Counted from the stretch's first letter, positions 25,632 through 35,200 are shown. The stretch is DNA of 64,000 nucleotides from Succinatimonas hippei (GCA_004557545.1 SFGV01000004.1:1-64000), one strand, 5' to 3'. Numbers and translations are program-made. The notes: generated by a model not told the origin, from the sequence alone.

Positions 25632-26465
25632 TCAGAAGCTGAGCGCTCCGTTTAAGTAAAAGCCATATGAAGGATCGGCACTTATGGTACGGATCTCATC
25701 ACCATCATGGTTATACAGCTTGAAGTCACGGCTGAAGCTCGCGTCAACGCCGGCTCTTAAGGTTAAGGCCTCAAGCGGGGTCAGCACAACGCCGACATTC
25801 GCGTTCACGCTGTCCTCATAGAAATATCCTTTGGGGGCAAACGCGCTGTCATCTGAGAGCTGGTAGACGTCCTGGTTAAAGAACGACGCCGCGCCTTCAA
25901 GAGCTACAGACTGGGTAAAACGGTACATAAGAGAGGTATCAGGATAACCTAACACCATAGACAGTCCGTAATCGCCAAGTCTGCGGTATTTCAAAGCGGC
26001 TATCGGGGCGAAGCGGTTATCAGCCTCATTGAAGTTGGCTTTAAGCCCAAGCATCGCGCCAAAACCGTTTCCAAAATCAAAGGACAAACCGACACGCGGA
26101 CGGAGGGTATAGCTTTCAGAGGCGTGGAAATCATCTTCCCAGCCAAAAGATCCGCCCAGACCCACAAAATAGCCAAAGCCGTCAGAAAAACCGCCATCAT
26201 GGTGTATATCGGCGTAAAGCAGATGAAGCTTTCCCAGCCAGTCATTACGGTCAAAATCGTAGTCTGTGACTTTATATCCTAATGTAAAGAAATCATATCC
26301 GCCCTGTATACCGTAGGAAGTGGTTTTTACATCACCATTAAACCCGCCGGCGTCAGCAGATGAGGTTGAAGAATATATAGGAGAGAGCCAGAAGCCTGAC
26401 GCGACTGCGCCGGCGCTCATTGCGCCAAGTGTAACCGCGACAGCCAGAATTGATAGTTTTCGCAT
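25632..26465 (-). CDS. Outer-membrane beta-barrel protein
   Basis: A 278-residue protein starting MRKLSILAVAVTLGAMS, a clear signal peptide probably cut after GAVA. The mature part has alternating amphipathic strands rich in Tyr, Gly and Phe (YGIQGGYDFFTLGYKV, YFVGLGGSFGW) and ends in a strand closing with Phe (YLNGALSF), the signature of BAM-assembled barrels. It has about ten strand-like segments, so an 8- to 12-strand barrel similar in size to the YfaZ or OmpW groups. The ATG at 26465 has GGAA in front. Function unknown. Confidence 0.8.
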   Translation of the reverse strand: MRKLSILAVAVTLGAMSAGAVASGFWLSPIYSSTSSADAGGFNGDVKTTSYGIQGGYDFFTLGYKVTDYDFDRNDWLGKLHLLYADIHHDGGFSDGFGYFVGLGGSFGWEDDFHASESYTLRPRVGLSFDFGNGFGAMLGLKANFNEADNRFAPIAALKYRRLGDYGLSMVLGYPDTSLMYRFTQSVALEGAASFFNQDVYQLSDDSAFAPKGYFYEDSVNANVGVVLTPLEALTLRAGVDASFSRDFKLYNHDGDEIRTISADPSYGFYLNGALSF

Positions 26466-26510
26466 AAAAGATTCCGCTAAAAAATGTTGAAATCCAAAAG
26501 TCTGCTCCAT

Positions 26511-26793
26511 TTGGGTGTTATTTTGAATAGATGCGCCGCCGATTGCAAGCCTTGGAGTTCAAAACTTTCCTTACGCCCTGTCCGAAAACGCCTCAGACTT
26601 CGTTTTATCTGTTAGAGCGCGTTTTTTACAGTATTCTGGACAAAAATGGCTGTAAAAAAACTTTGTATTGCCATCAGATGAAAACAGAGTTGATGGTATA
26701 TCCGGATTTATGCTTGATTATCAAATAATTTTTTCTTAACTGGCTTCGTTTTTTCGTGCTATCCTTTGGGAAATTTTTGACGGACTTAACAGA
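26511..26793. other. Divergent promoter region
   Basis: About 280 AT-rich bases between the outer-membrane protein gene and the retropepsin operon. No defined site could be supported. The plus-strand gene has GGA 9 bases before its ATG as a weak ribosome site. Confidence 0.35.
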
Positions 26794-27957
26794 ATGCTTT
26801 GCGCACGCACAACCATCGCCGCGGTAATCCTATTTGCCGCCGCATCCGCTCAGTCAGCCACAACTGACGTAGGCGACAAACTGCTTTCAGTAAAAGGCAC
26901 TATGGACAGCATAAATGAGGAGCTTCGTGCCCAGCACGCGGATATAAGCAGGCTCACCTCCGATGTGGCCGCTTCAAACCGCGAAAACGCGGCCATGAAC
27001 CGGCAGCTTTTAAATGAAATTAAAGCGCTGCGCCGGCAAAATCAGGCTCTGTGGGATACCAATCAGGCGCTCATAAAGGCCGATTCAGGCGATAACCCCA
27101 ACGGTGTCAGCCAGTCGGCCAAGGAAATCTTAAAGGCGGTAGGTGAGCCGCGTAACTACGATATCGAGACTCCTGACGGCAAAATGCTCTTTGGCAGCGA
27201 GGAGTATGTCTACGTTCAGGAGGCGGACGCTACTCTCGCAGCCCGCGTTGACACCGGTGCCACCGTTTCATCCATCGCGGCCACCAACATCTCGCGTTTT
27301 GAAAGCGATGGAGTAAAGAAAGTCCGCTTTACGATAGAGTTCAATGACCGTTCTATAGATGTCGAGGCTCCTTTCATCCGCGTGACCAGGGTACGGCAGT
27401 CATCATCCTCTGAATTCAGCTACCGTCTAGTAGTCGGACTTAACATCAAGATAGCCGATTATTCCGTGTATACCGAGTTCAACCTTATGGACAGGTCGCA
27501 CATGGATTTTCCGATGCTGCTTGGCCGCTCACTGCTTACGGATATCGCCTCTGTCGATGTGTCGCGCAACTATATACAAAAGCGCGCGGATCCTGACGGG
27601 CTTCTCATCATCAACCGTGACCTCTATACCCTGCTTAAGAAAAACGGCGAGAACGTCAATAAGGAATACGATGAGCGCATGAGCATGGCTCAGGGCGGTC
27701 AGGTAGCCCACCCTGACGACAGCTACGGCTCAAACCTCGGCACAGACTCTACAAAGGCTCTGCCTGAGGTCACTCAGAAGACCCTTAAGGATGAATACAT
27801 GCAGCGTCTCAAAGACGCCGGCGTAAGCCTTCCTCCTGACGCCGCGGCAAGCTCGGAAGGAACTGTCAGCACCTCTGAGTCCGATGAAGCCAAGGACACC
27901 GAAAACAGCGCTGAGAACGACGACAAAACCCAGAACACCAAAGCTGAGGACAAATAA
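26794..27957 (+). CDS. Periplasmic retropepsin-like protease (RimK-associated Zn-protease family)
   Basis: A 387-residue protein with a signal peptide (residues 1-20, cut near AQSA), a coiled-coil region (about 28-95) and a single-domain aspartic-protease fold of the PF05618 family. The catalytic motif is DTGA at 153-156 in AARVDTGATVSSI, the mid-domain strand is VEAPFIRV, and the flap-closing LLGRSLL lies near 248. Such domains are cellular relatives of retroviral proteases and would act as dimers. The C-terminal 75 residues are acidic and disordered. It is the first gene of a tight three-gene operon; only 3 bases separate it from the next start. Confidence 0.85.
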   Translation: MLCARTTIAAVILFAAASAQSATTDVGDKLLSVKGTMDSINEELRAQHADISRLTSDVAASNRENAAMNRQLLNEIKALRRQNQALWDTNQALIKADSGDNPNGVSQSAKEILKAVGEPRNYDIETPDGKMLFGSEEYVYVQEADATLAARVDTGATVSSIAATNISRFESDGVKKVRFTIEFNDRSIDVEAPFIRVTRVRQSSSSEFSYRLVVGLNIKIADYSVYTEFNLMDRSHMDFPMLLGRSLLTDIASVDVSRNYIQKRADPDGLLIINRDLYTLLKKNGENVNKEYDERMSMAQGGQVAHPDDSYGSNLGTDSTKALPEVTQKTLKDEYMQRLKDAGVSLPPDAAASSEGTVSTSESDEAKDTENSAENDDKTQNTKAEDK

Positions 27958-27960
27958 TAC

Positions 27961-29709
27961 ATGGTATCGCGTGGAGTATTCTATTTTGTAACCGCCATAT
28001 TGTTTGTGGCAGGTTTACTTATGATGTTCTATCAGCACATAAACTATGAGGTGCCATGGCTGCCCGGTCAGGCCCGTGATCTGTGGAACGTTGAGGCGAA
28101 AATAGAGTTTATGCCGGCCGGCAACAGCCCGGTTGACGTACGCTTTGCCCTGCCCGCCGTACAGCCTGGACTGGTTCAGGTCAAACAGGCTACGTCTTCT
28201 TTAGGCTATGGCGTTGATTACGTCAACCGCAACGGCAGCAACTATGTGGAGTGGACCAAGCGTCAGGTCTCAGGCCCGCAGGTGCTTTATTACCGCGCCG
28301 ACTTTCTTTTGGATGAGAACGCCACCCAGTCTTCAATGAGGGTGCCGGCCATCAGTGAGACCGTAGAACCTGAGCCTTACAACACCGCGATCCGGGAGAT
28401 AGCAGATCTCGCTCAGGAGCGCTCGGCTGACCCGTTCTCATTTGCCTCTCAGGTGATACGTGAGCTGCAAAAGCCCTCAGAATCTCATTCACTGCTGTTA
28501 AACCACTATTCACTTTCAAATCTTGTGGTGAGGATCCTGCAGTCGGCGAAAATCCACGCGCGCGAGATTGGCGTAGTCCAGCTTGAAAACTACCGTCGCC
28601 ATCGTCCGTTGCAGTCCCGTGTCGCGGTTTTCTCGGGCAACAAATATCAGATTTTCGACCCGAAGACCGGTATTTCAGGACTCAAATCAGGCAAATCCCG
28701 CGAGGTCATCTGGACTGACAACGGCAATCCGCTTTTGAATATCACAGGCGCCCAGGCCGCAAGAACCAAGGACGGTCAGTCCGCCCGCGTAAGCTTTACC
28801 ATGATGCATCACCGCATCTCCTCAATCCGCGCAGGTCAGCTCAAGGCCGGAATAGACCGCGCGTCAGGCTCCGAGTTCATTCCGCTTTCAATTGGGTCAC
28901 TGCCGATTGACGAGCAGGCTATGTTCAAGATGTTCCTGCTGCTTCCTGTGGGAATTCTCATTGTGGTGTTTTTGCGCATCATCGTAGGAGTCAAGACCTC
29001 CGGCACCTTCATGCCGGTGCTGATCGCCATGGCCTTTTTGGAGACCGATCTGGTGGTAGGTCTTATAGGCTTCATCGCGATCATCGGCGTGGGTCTGGTC
29101 GTCAGATCCTGGCTCTCCCACCTGAACCTGCTTCTGATAGCTAGGATCTCGGCGGTGATCATCGTCGTCATCTGCATAATCGGATCAGTCTCGGTGTTCT
29201 CCTACAAATTCGGTCTTACCGAAGGTCTTAAGGTCACGTTCTTCCCTATGATCATTCTTTCATGGACCATCGAGCGCATGTCGATTGTCTGGGAGGAAGA
29301 GGGCTATCACGAGGTATTAAAGCAGGGCGCCGGTTCGATCTTCGTGGCGGTCTGCGGATACCTCGCGATGAACTCGCTCACCGTACAGCACCTGACCTCA
29401 AACTTCCTGGGGCTGCAACTTGTGATCCTCTCGCTCATTCTGGTAATGGGCAATTACACCGGCTTCAGGCTTACCGAGCTTAAGCGTTTCAAACCACTGA
29501 CCCTCCAGATCCGCAAGTTCCACAACGGAGATCAGCAGTATGAGGAGCATGACGAGTTAAAGCGCGAACGTCAGGAACTCAAAAGAGATCCTCACAATGT
29601 TTACCGCAAGTGGAAGAAAGAGGCCCAGGAGCAGCTGAGGAAATTAAACGAGACAGACTCTCACGCTCAGGTAAAGTCTGACAATCAGGATAACGGGGGC
29701 AAGAGGTAA
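27961..29709 (+). CDS. Inactive transglutaminase fused to seven membrane helices
   Basis: A 582-residue inner-membrane protein. One N-terminal helix (5-24) leads to a periplasmic transglutaminase-like domain (about 40-300) that lacks the Cys-His-Asp triad in the usual places, then a 7TM block (about 320-520: LLPVGILIVVFLRIIVG onward) and a charged cytoplasmic tail. This matches the paired families Transglut_i_TM and 7TM_transglut. In known gammaproteobacterial loci it always accompanies the retropepsin and ATP-grasp genes, as here. Its stop overlaps the next ATG (TAATG). Likely role: periplasmic substrate binding or scaffold in peptide modification (inference). Confidence 0.88.
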   Translation: MVSRGVFYFVTAILFVAGLLMMFYQHINYEVPWLPGQARDLWNVEAKIEFMPAGNSPVDVRFALPAVQPGLVQVKQATSSLGYGVDYVNRNGSNYVEWTKRQVSGPQVLYYRADFLLDENATQSSMRVPAISETVEPEPYNTAIREIADLAQERSADPFSFASQVIRELQKPSESHSLLLNHYSLSNLVVRILQSAKIHAREIGVVQLENYRRHRPLQSRVAVFSGNKYQIFDPKTGISGLKSGKSREVIWTDNGNPLLNITGAQAARTKDGQSARVSFTMMHHRISSIRAGQLKAGIDRASGSEFIPLSIGSLPIDEQAMFKMFLLLPVGILIVVFLRIIVGVKTSGTFMPVLIAMAFLETDLVVGLIGFIAIIGVGLVVRSWLSHLNLLLIARISAVIIVVICIIGSVSVFSYKFGLTEGLKVTFFPMIILSWTIERMSIVWEEEGYHEVLKQGAGSIFVAVCGYLAMNSLTVQHLTSNFLGLQLVILSLILVMGNYTGFRLTELKRFKPLTLQIRKFHNGDQQYEEHDELKRERQELKRDPHNVYRKWKKEAQEQLRKLNETDSHAQVKSDNQDNGGKR

Positions 29710-30701
29710 TGTTCCGTATCCCGCTTCCTGGATTTATTACCAGGTACGCTAATCCCGTTGACATGGTTGAAGACGGGATCATGGGTATGAATACCCGTAA
29801 TATCAGCTATATCGGACGTTACAACAAGCGCCATCTGTTTCCTCTGGTGGACAATAAGCTTTTAACCAAGCGTATTGCCCTCTCGCACCATGTAAGCACA
29901 ACCAAACTCATAGGAACAGTGCAGAACCAGCATGACGTTCAGAATGTTCTGGACATCATAGGCGACAACCACGAGTTCTGTATCAAGCCTGCTCAGGGAT
30001 CAGGCGGTAAAGGCATTCTGGTCATAAAAGACCGCAACGCCCAGAACGGCCATTTCATAAAGTCCTCTGGCGAGGAGATCAACAATCACGATTTAAGACG
30101 CCACCTTACAAATATCCTCGCGGGGCTGTTCTCTCTTGGCGGACGTCAGGATTTCGCGCTCATAGAAGAGCTTATTCACTTTGACAATGTGTTTTCAGGC
30201 TTCAGCTATGACGGAGTGCCTGACACACGTGTCATTGTGTTTCAGGGTTTTCCCATCATGTGCATGATGCGCCTTTCAACCAGCGCATCTGACGGTAAGG
30301 CCAACCTGCATCAGGGCGCTGTAGGTGTCGGGATATGCATACGCACCGGAAGAGCCGTGCGCGCCGTTCAGTTCAATGAGCCTATAGAATTTCACCCTGA
30401 TACAGACCGCAGGCTTTCAGAGCTTACAGTCCCCCACTGGCGTCAGGTTCTGGAGCTCGCGGCCTCCTGCTATGAAATGTCAGGACTTGGTTATATAGGA
30501 ACTGACATCGTGCTTGACCGCGACAAGGGACCGATGCTACTCGAGCTCAATGCCCGCCCGGGGCTTGCCATACAGATCTGCAATAACGCGGGGCTTTTGC
30601 CACGCTTAAGACTCATTGAGGCTCTGACCAAACGTCAGAGGCTTTCCGTGCCTGAGCGCGTTGAGTTCTCCATGGAGCACTTCGGGGTCTGGAAGAACTG
30701 A
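29709..30701 (+). CDS. Alpha-L-glutamate ligase-like ATP-grasp protein
   Basis: A 330-residue cytoplasmic ATP-grasp enzyme of the sugar/transglutaminase-associated group. It has an ATP-binding strand CIKPAQGSGGKGILVI near residues 96-111, VIVFQGFPI with the central domain, and the magnesium-binding LLELNARPGLAIQ near 277-289. Family members are predicted to add amino acids, through an acyl-phosphate, to a peptide or other carboxylate. It is the last gene of the retropepsin/7TM-transglutaminase operon, coupled to the preceding gene by overlap. The acceptor is unknown. Confidence 0.88.
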   Translation: MFRIPLPGFITRYANPVDMVEDGIMGMNTRNISYIGRYNKRHLFPLVDNKLLTKRIALSHHVSTTKLIGTVQNQHDVQNVLDIIGDNHEFCIKPAQGSGGKGILVIKDRNAQNGHFIKSSGEEINNHDLRRHLTNILAGLFSLGGRQDFALIEELIHFDNVFSGFSYDGVPDTRVIVFQGFPIMCMMRLSTSASDGKANLHQGAVGVGICIRTGRAVRAVQFNEPIEFHPDTDRRLSELTVPHWRQVLELAASCYEMSGLGYIGTDIVLDRDKGPMLLELNARPGLAIQICNNAGLLPRLRLIEALTKRQRLSVPERVEFSMEHFGVWKN

Positions 30702-30720
30702 CTGACAAACGGCTCTGAAA

Positions 30721-30765
30721 ACGCGACACGGGGCAAAGCCTGGCTTTGCCCCGCTTGCGTCTTTT
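30721..30765 (+). terminator. Terminator of the three-gene operon
   Basis: GGGGCAAAG/CTTTGCCCC stem (30730-30752) inside an outer ACGC/GCGT pair, followed by CTTTTAA. Confidence 0.8.
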
Positions 30766-30801
30766 AACAGTTAATGCGATCTTCAGGCAAGGAGGTTCAC
30801 A

Positions 30802-32391
30802 ATGCACCTGATCCTTGGATTGCTCTCCGCGATAGCGCTTTTAGCCTTTGCCGTTGCCCTCACCAAGAAATACATGCTAAGGCTCTTTGGCAGCTCTATA
30901 AACCGCGTGATAGGCAAATCGGTTGGTTCAACTCCAAAAGCCTTTGTCACCGGTGTCCTCACCACCATGCTTCTTCAGAGCAGTACCGCTACCTCTTTTC
31001 TGGTATCAGGATTTCTAAGAAAAAGACTTCTGCCCCTTAGCGCAGCGCTGACCATAATGCTGGGAGCTGATCTTGGCACCGCCATAATGGCAAGACTCCT
31101 GACCTATGATCTCTCGATGGTCTGCCCGCTTCTGATGCTCTCAGGCACAATATGCTTTCTCCTGTACCCTGAAAGACCCAGAGTACGGCATACGGGAGGG
31201 ATCCTGACGGGGCTTGGGCTTATCCTGCTCTCTCTGTCTCTTATAGTTTCAACCACACGACCGGCGCTTGACTCTGACATAACCGCGATGCTCCTGAAGT
31301 CACTTACAGGTCAGATAACCTTTTCCGTGATCATGGGGATGGGGATCGCGGTGCTTTGCATGTCAAGTCTCGCCGCGGTACTGCTTACCTCTCTGATGTG
31401 CTCAACCGGGGCAATCACGCCTGATTGCTCGCTAGCCCTGGTCTTAGGCGCGAACATCGGCTCTTGCGTGCTCGAGCTTCTGGGAGCCTCAAGACAGGGT
31501 ACAGAGGCAAGGCGCGTCATGACCGGCAATACGCTTTTTAGGATCATAATCGCCGCGCTGGCTCTGCTTCTGATGCCGCTTATTGTGAAGCTTCAGCAGC
31601 GCGCCGCTCCGCTTTCGGAGTTTGTGATCTGGTTTCATGTGGGATTTAATCTCTGCGTATGCGCGGTGATGCTGCCATTTGTTAAGTTATTCTCAAAAGT
31701 ACTCTACTATCTGATCCCGGACGCGGTCAGTGAGCCTTCACCTGATCTGCCAAAACATCTTGACCGCTCTGCTTATATAGATCCAGATCTGGCGCTTTCT
31801 GACGCTACGCGCGAGATCCTGCGCGTTGGCGATTGTGTTCTGAAAATTTTAAAAAATATCAAATCAGAAACCTATGGCAGGGCACCTGAGGGCGAGGAAA
31901 GCCAGAATTTACGCAACCGTGTAAAAATACTCGTGCCTAAAATCAGCGCCTATCTTTCAGGGATAAGCTGTGACAGCCCACAGCAACGGCACCGCTCCGC
32001 TCTGTGTACCCTTACCTGCGCCAGACTCTCGCAACTCTCTGGTCTATTGTCCTCAATTGAAAAGAAGGCGCTGCTGTTACGATCCCAGGATCCTCTGCCA
32101 GAGAAAAAACTTATGTGCGTCAGCAGACTCTCACTATCCTGCCAGATGACCCTGGAATACGCGTTGCACGCCTTCTCATACCGTGGAGATAATGTCGACA
32201 AATCATTTGACAGATCTCTTACGGAATTTATTTCACAGCTTGATGACGCGGCGACCTCCCAGTTTTCGCAAAAGAATTCATCAGAGGCGGGAGGAAGTAC
32301 CAGAATGATGATGCTCGAGCTTATAGGACAGTTCCGCCAGTGCTCTTTGCTGCTGTCCTTTTCAAATATGTCACCTGACACCCTGCCTTGA
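30802..32391 (+). CDS. Na+/phosphate cotransporter with PhoU-like tail
   Basis: A 529-residue inner-membrane protein of the PF02690 (NptA/YjbB) family. The two inverted repeats show LLQSSTATSFLVSGFL near residues 57-72 and the second repeat near ALVLGANIGSCVLELL (213-228), which is the QSS-type substrate site. About nine membrane helices run to residue 305. The last 200 residues are soluble, helical and PhoU-like. It would import, or in the YjbB case export, phosphate with sodium. GGAGG precedes the ATG at the proper distance. Confidence 0.9.
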   Translation: MHLILGLLSAIALLAFAVALTKKYMLRLFGSSINRVIGKSVGSTPKAFVTGVLTTMLLQSSTATSFLVSGFLRKRLLPLSAALTIMLGADLGTAIMARLLTYDLSMVCPLLMLSGTICFLLYPERPRVRHTGGILTGLGLILLSLSLIVSTTRPALDSDITAMLLKSLTGQITFSVIMGMGIAVLCMSSLAAVLLTSLMCSTGAITPDCSLALVLGANIGSCVLELLGASRQGTEARRVMTGNTLFRIIIAALALLLMPLIVKLQQRAAPLSEFVIWFHVGFNLCVCAVMLPFVKLFSKVLYYLIPDAVSEPSPDLPKHLDRSAYIDPDLALSDATREILRVGDCVLKILKNIKSETYGRAPEGEESQNLRNRVKILVPKISAYLSGISCDSPQQRHRSALCTLTCARLSQLSGLLSSIEKKALLLRSQDPLPEKKLMCVSRLSLSCQMTLEYALHAFSYRGDNVDKSFDRSLTEFISQLDDAATSQFSQKNSSEAGGSTRMMMLELIGQFRQCSLLLSFSNMSPDTLP

Positions 32392-32444
32392 AAAAGCCAG
32401 AACGGCAAAGCCCACGCGTTGCCGTCCCTTCGTGAACGCCAATA

Positions 32445-33203
32445 TCAGTTATTTTGCGCCGGATCCGTATATCCTTCAGGTTTTTTGAACAGAAGCTCTA
32501 TTTCATCGTCATAGAGCAGGCGGTACTCACCTTCATCAAGGTTATCATCAAGTCTCAGCGCTCCAATGGCGACACGGCGCAGCTGAGTAACCTCGTTTTC
32601 CACACACTCAAAAAGTCTTTTCACCTCATGAAAACGCCCTTCAGTTACGTAAACCAGCGCGCTTTTTTCACCTGTAACCGACAAAAAGGCCGGGCGGTAG
32701 CGCGTATGCTCATCAGGATGCTTAAGCCCTGAGGCGAAAGCCTTCACATACGAGCTTTCTATAGGATCGCGTGTCAGAGCCTCATAGACTTTAATAACCC
32801 CGCTCTTAGGACTTGTAAGCCTGTGGTTAAGATCGCCATCGTCAGTTACAAGCAAAAGCCCCGTGGTATCAGCGTCAAGCCTGCCCACACAGTGCAGATC
32901 GTCGCTTTTTACCTCTTGTGAGAAAAATCCCTTTACCGTAGGCAGATTCCGGTCTTTGTCGGCGCTCACGTAGCCCTCAGGCTTGTTTAGCATGTAAACT
33001 CGGGCTGTAAAGGCCTCAGTTACGCCGACCTCATCACCGTCAAGCGAGAGCGAGGAGGAGCCTTTTACCTTAAAGGCGGGATCTGGTATCACCTGACCAT
33101 CCACGCTTACCTGGCCGCGCTTAATCACCCTCTGCGAGACACTGCGGCTTAACCCGTAAGCATGTGAGACCGCGCGGTCTAATCTTTCGGATCTCTCACC
33201 CAC
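32445..33203 (-). CDS. rsuA: 16S rRNA pseudouridine synthase (RsuA family)
   Basis: A 252-residue protein with an N-terminal S4 RNA-binding domain (RLDRAVSHAYGLSRSVSQRV) and a catalytic domain with VGRLDADTTGLLLVTDDG, where the Asp attacks the target uridine, then LTSPKSGVIKVYE. RsuA makes pseudouridine 516 in 16S rRNA. The start overlaps the end of fabB by 8 bases. RluE/RluF relatives share the fold; the S4 domain and size favour RsuA. Confidence 0.88.
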   Translation of the reverse strand: MGERSERLDRAVSHAYGLSRSVSQRVIKRGQVSVDGQVIPDPAFKVKGSSSLSLDGDEVGVTEAFTARVYMLNKPEGYVSADKDRNLPTVKGFFSQEVKSDDLHCVGRLDADTTGLLLVTDDGDLNHRLTSPKSGVIKVYEALTRDPIESSYVKAFASGLKHPDEHTRYRPAFLSVTGEKSALVYVTEGRFHEVKRLFECVENEVTQLRRVAIGALRLDDNLDEGEYRLLYDDEIELLFKKPEGYTDPAQNN

Positions 33204-34422
33204 GGTACTTCCTCACGATAATCGAAGCGTTGGTTCCGCCAAAGCCGAAGCTGTTTGACAGCACGGTGTCAACCTTTGTCTCGCGCGCCGTATTGGCGAC
33301 AATATCAAGACCGGCCGCCGCCTCATCAGGCTCATCCACATTGATTGAAGGGGCTATGAAATTATTCTGCATCATCAGAAGGCTGAAGATTACCTCATTG
33401 ACGCCGGCGGCTCCTAGAGCGTGACCGGTCATGGATTTGGTTGAGGATATGGCCGGAGACTTATTTCCAAATACCTCGCGTATGGCCTCAAGTTCGCGCG
33501 TATCGCCTATCACAGTTGATGTTCCGTGGGTATTGATGTAATCAATTTCGCTGTCGCATGACGCGAGAGCCTGCCTCATGCACCTGACCGCGCCCTCGCC
33601 TGAGGGAGCCACCATATCAGAGCCATCCGAGGTAGCGCCAAAGCCCGCTATTTCAGCGATGATATTGGCGCCGCGTTTTTTCGCGTGCTCAAGGGATTCA
33701 AGCACGAGCACGCCACCGCCTTCTCCCATCACAAATCCGTCCCTGCGCTTGTCATACGGACGCGAGGCTTTCTGTGGGGTGTCATTAAAATGCGATGACA
33801 GCGCGCCCATGCCGTCAAAAAGCGAGGCAATGGTCCAGTCCCCCATCTCGGCGCCCCCGGCGAACATCACATCGTGACGACCGAGCATGATCTCATCGCA
33901 GGCCTTTTCAATGCAGTGTACTGAAGTCGAGCAGGCGGAGGTAACCGAGAATGAGCATCCTTTAATATGAAATGCGGTTGAAAGACAGGCTGATACCGTA
34001 GAGCTCATGGCCTTTGGCACACAGTAAGGTCCCACGCGGCGTATGCCGCGCTCGCGCAGAGTGTCAGAGGCCTCAACTATGGCGGAGGTGTCACCACCGC
34101 CTGATCCCATAATAAGTCCGGTACGCGGATTTGAGATATCCTCAGGTGTCAGCGCCGCGCTGGCTATAGCCTGCTGCATGGCGATCGCGCCGAACGCGGC
34201 GGCGCGCCCCATGAAGCGCAGCATTTTTCTGTCAATAAATTCCTTGAAATCTATAGCGGGAACCAGAGCGGCAACCTGTGAGCGCATGCCTTTATCGGCG
34301 TATTGCTGACAAAAGCTTATGCCAGAGCGGCCCTTTCTGAGTGAGTCGGTAACGGCCTCCGCTCCGATTCCGATCGGCGAGAGAATGCCTAAACCCGTTA
34401 TTACGACTTTGCTCAATGACAT
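33196..34422 (-). CDS. fabB: Beta-ketoacyl-ACP synthase I
   Basis: Elongates acyl-ACP with malonyl-ACP and is needed for the unsaturated fatty acid branch. The 408-residue protein aligns with E. coli FabB throughout: the nucleophile Cys164 in TSACSTS, His299 in NTHGTST, His334 in MTGHALGAAG, and the C-terminal NSFGFGGTNAS loop. The KAMSSTVSACLST helix and the FabB-like DYINTHGTSTVIGD distinguish it from FabF. GGAG precedes the ATG. The rsuA start lies in its last codons. Confidence 0.96.
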   Translation of the reverse strand: MSLSKVVITGLGILSPIGIGAEAVTDSLRKGRSGISFCQQYADKGMRSQVAALVPAIDFKEFIDRKMLRFMGRAAAFGAIAMQQAIASAALTPEDISNPRTGLIMGSGGGDTSAIVEASDTLRERGIRRVGPYCVPKAMSSTVSACLSTAFHIKGCSFSVTSACSTSVHCIEKACDEIMLGRHDVMFAGGAEMGDWTIASLFDGMGALSSHFNDTPQKASRPYDKRRDGFVMGEGGGVLVLESLEHAKKRGANIIAEIAGFGATSDGSDMVAPSGEGAVRCMRQALASCDSEIDYINTHGTSTVIGDTRELEAIREVFGNKSPAISSTKSMTGHALGAAGVNEVIFSLLMMQNNFIAPSINVDEPDEAAAGLDIVANTARETKVDTVLSNSFGFGGTNASIIVRKYRG

Positions 34423-34449
34423 TTATTACTCCGTGTGTTTCTATTCCAA

Positions 34450-34467
34450 TGACGCACTGACGCGTCA
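34450..34467. promoter_or_regulatory. Possible operator upstream of fabB
   Basis: TGACGC-AC-TGACGCGTCA: a palindrome TGACGCGTCA (34458-34467) next to a third copy of the half-site. It sits 28-45 bases before the fabB ATG. It does not resemble the E. coli FabR or FadR consensus closely. Confidence 0.3.
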
Positions 34468-34677
34468 ATTTTCAAAGAAGATTGTTAATTGTTATCGCGC
34501 TTCTGTTTTGACATATCATGCGCCAATATTTTTAAGATCTCTCAATCCAAGAGCATATTCTGCATACCCAACTCCCATAATGTTAGTAGTTTTGCGCGCT
34601 TATGCCAAATAGAGCCAATGACGGTCTTTCTCATGGATGATCTGCTTTTTCTTTGATGTATAATGCCAAAGGTTTTT

Positions 34678-34698
34678 TCAGGCCTGTCGGCCTTTTTA
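34678..34698 (+). promoter_or_regulatory. Attenuator-like hairpin in front of infA
   Basis: AGGCC-TGTC-GGCCT followed directly by TTTTATA, 12 bases before the infA ATG. It resembles a short intrinsic terminator in the leader. Confidence 0.4.
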
Positions 34699-34709
34699 TA
34701 GTATTTAAT

Positions 34710-34928
34710 ATGGCTAAAGAAGAAAGCATTGAGATGCAGGGCGTTGTGCTCGAAACCCTGCCCAACACCATGTTCAGAGTGCAACTGGAAAATGGTCACA
34801 TTGTTATGGCTCATATCTCCGGCAAGATGCGCAAGAATTACATCAGGATCCTCACCGGTGACAAGGTTACCGTACAGATAACCCCATACGACTTGACCAA
34901 AGGCCGCATAACTTTCCGTTCCCGCTGA
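34710..34928 (+). CDS. infA: Translation initiation factor IF-1
   Basis: A 72-residue S1/OB-fold protein that binds the 30S A-site with IF-2 and IF-3. The sequence is standard: MAKEESIEMQGVVLETLPN, MAHISGKMRKNYIRILTGD and a closing KGRITFRSR. The length is exact for the family. A longer in-frame ATG upstream is discarded, because the conserved Met-Ala-Lys-Glu start is at 34710. A hairpin with a T-run directly upstream may modulate expression. Confidence 0.97.
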   Translation: MAKEESIEMQGVVLETLPNTMFRVQLENGHIVMAHISGKMRKNYIRILTGDKVTVQITPYDLTKGRITFRSR

Positions 34929-34973
34929 TCAATAGCGGACATTTCGCGCCAAGCCTTAAAAACAATCATCTTT

Positions 34974-35006
34974 ATCGTGCCGCTTCAACGGTGCGATAGT
35001 TTTTTT
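34974..35006 (+). terminator. infA terminator
   Basis: Nine-pair stem ATCGTGCCG/CGGTGCGAT (two G-T pairs), then AGTTTTTTT. Confidence 0.85.
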
Positions 35007-35200
35007 GTGCCAGGCTCACCAAAAAATCATCTTCTTTCGTCTCTTTGGTGGCTTTTCCCTTCCTTGTGATATTTTTAACCCAAGCCGCCGGAGTCCTGAA
35101 GAACTCAAGGTTTCTTCTAAAGGCGCTATTGCCTGATGTCTTTAAGGCAGACTCCCAAAAAGGGGCTGAAAAGCACTAGGATAAGTGCTTTGAGACAGCC

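Noticed and set aside
26531..26728. 65-codon plus-strand frame before the retropepsin gene
   Set aside because: No ribosome site, low-complexity AT-rich sequence, no family.
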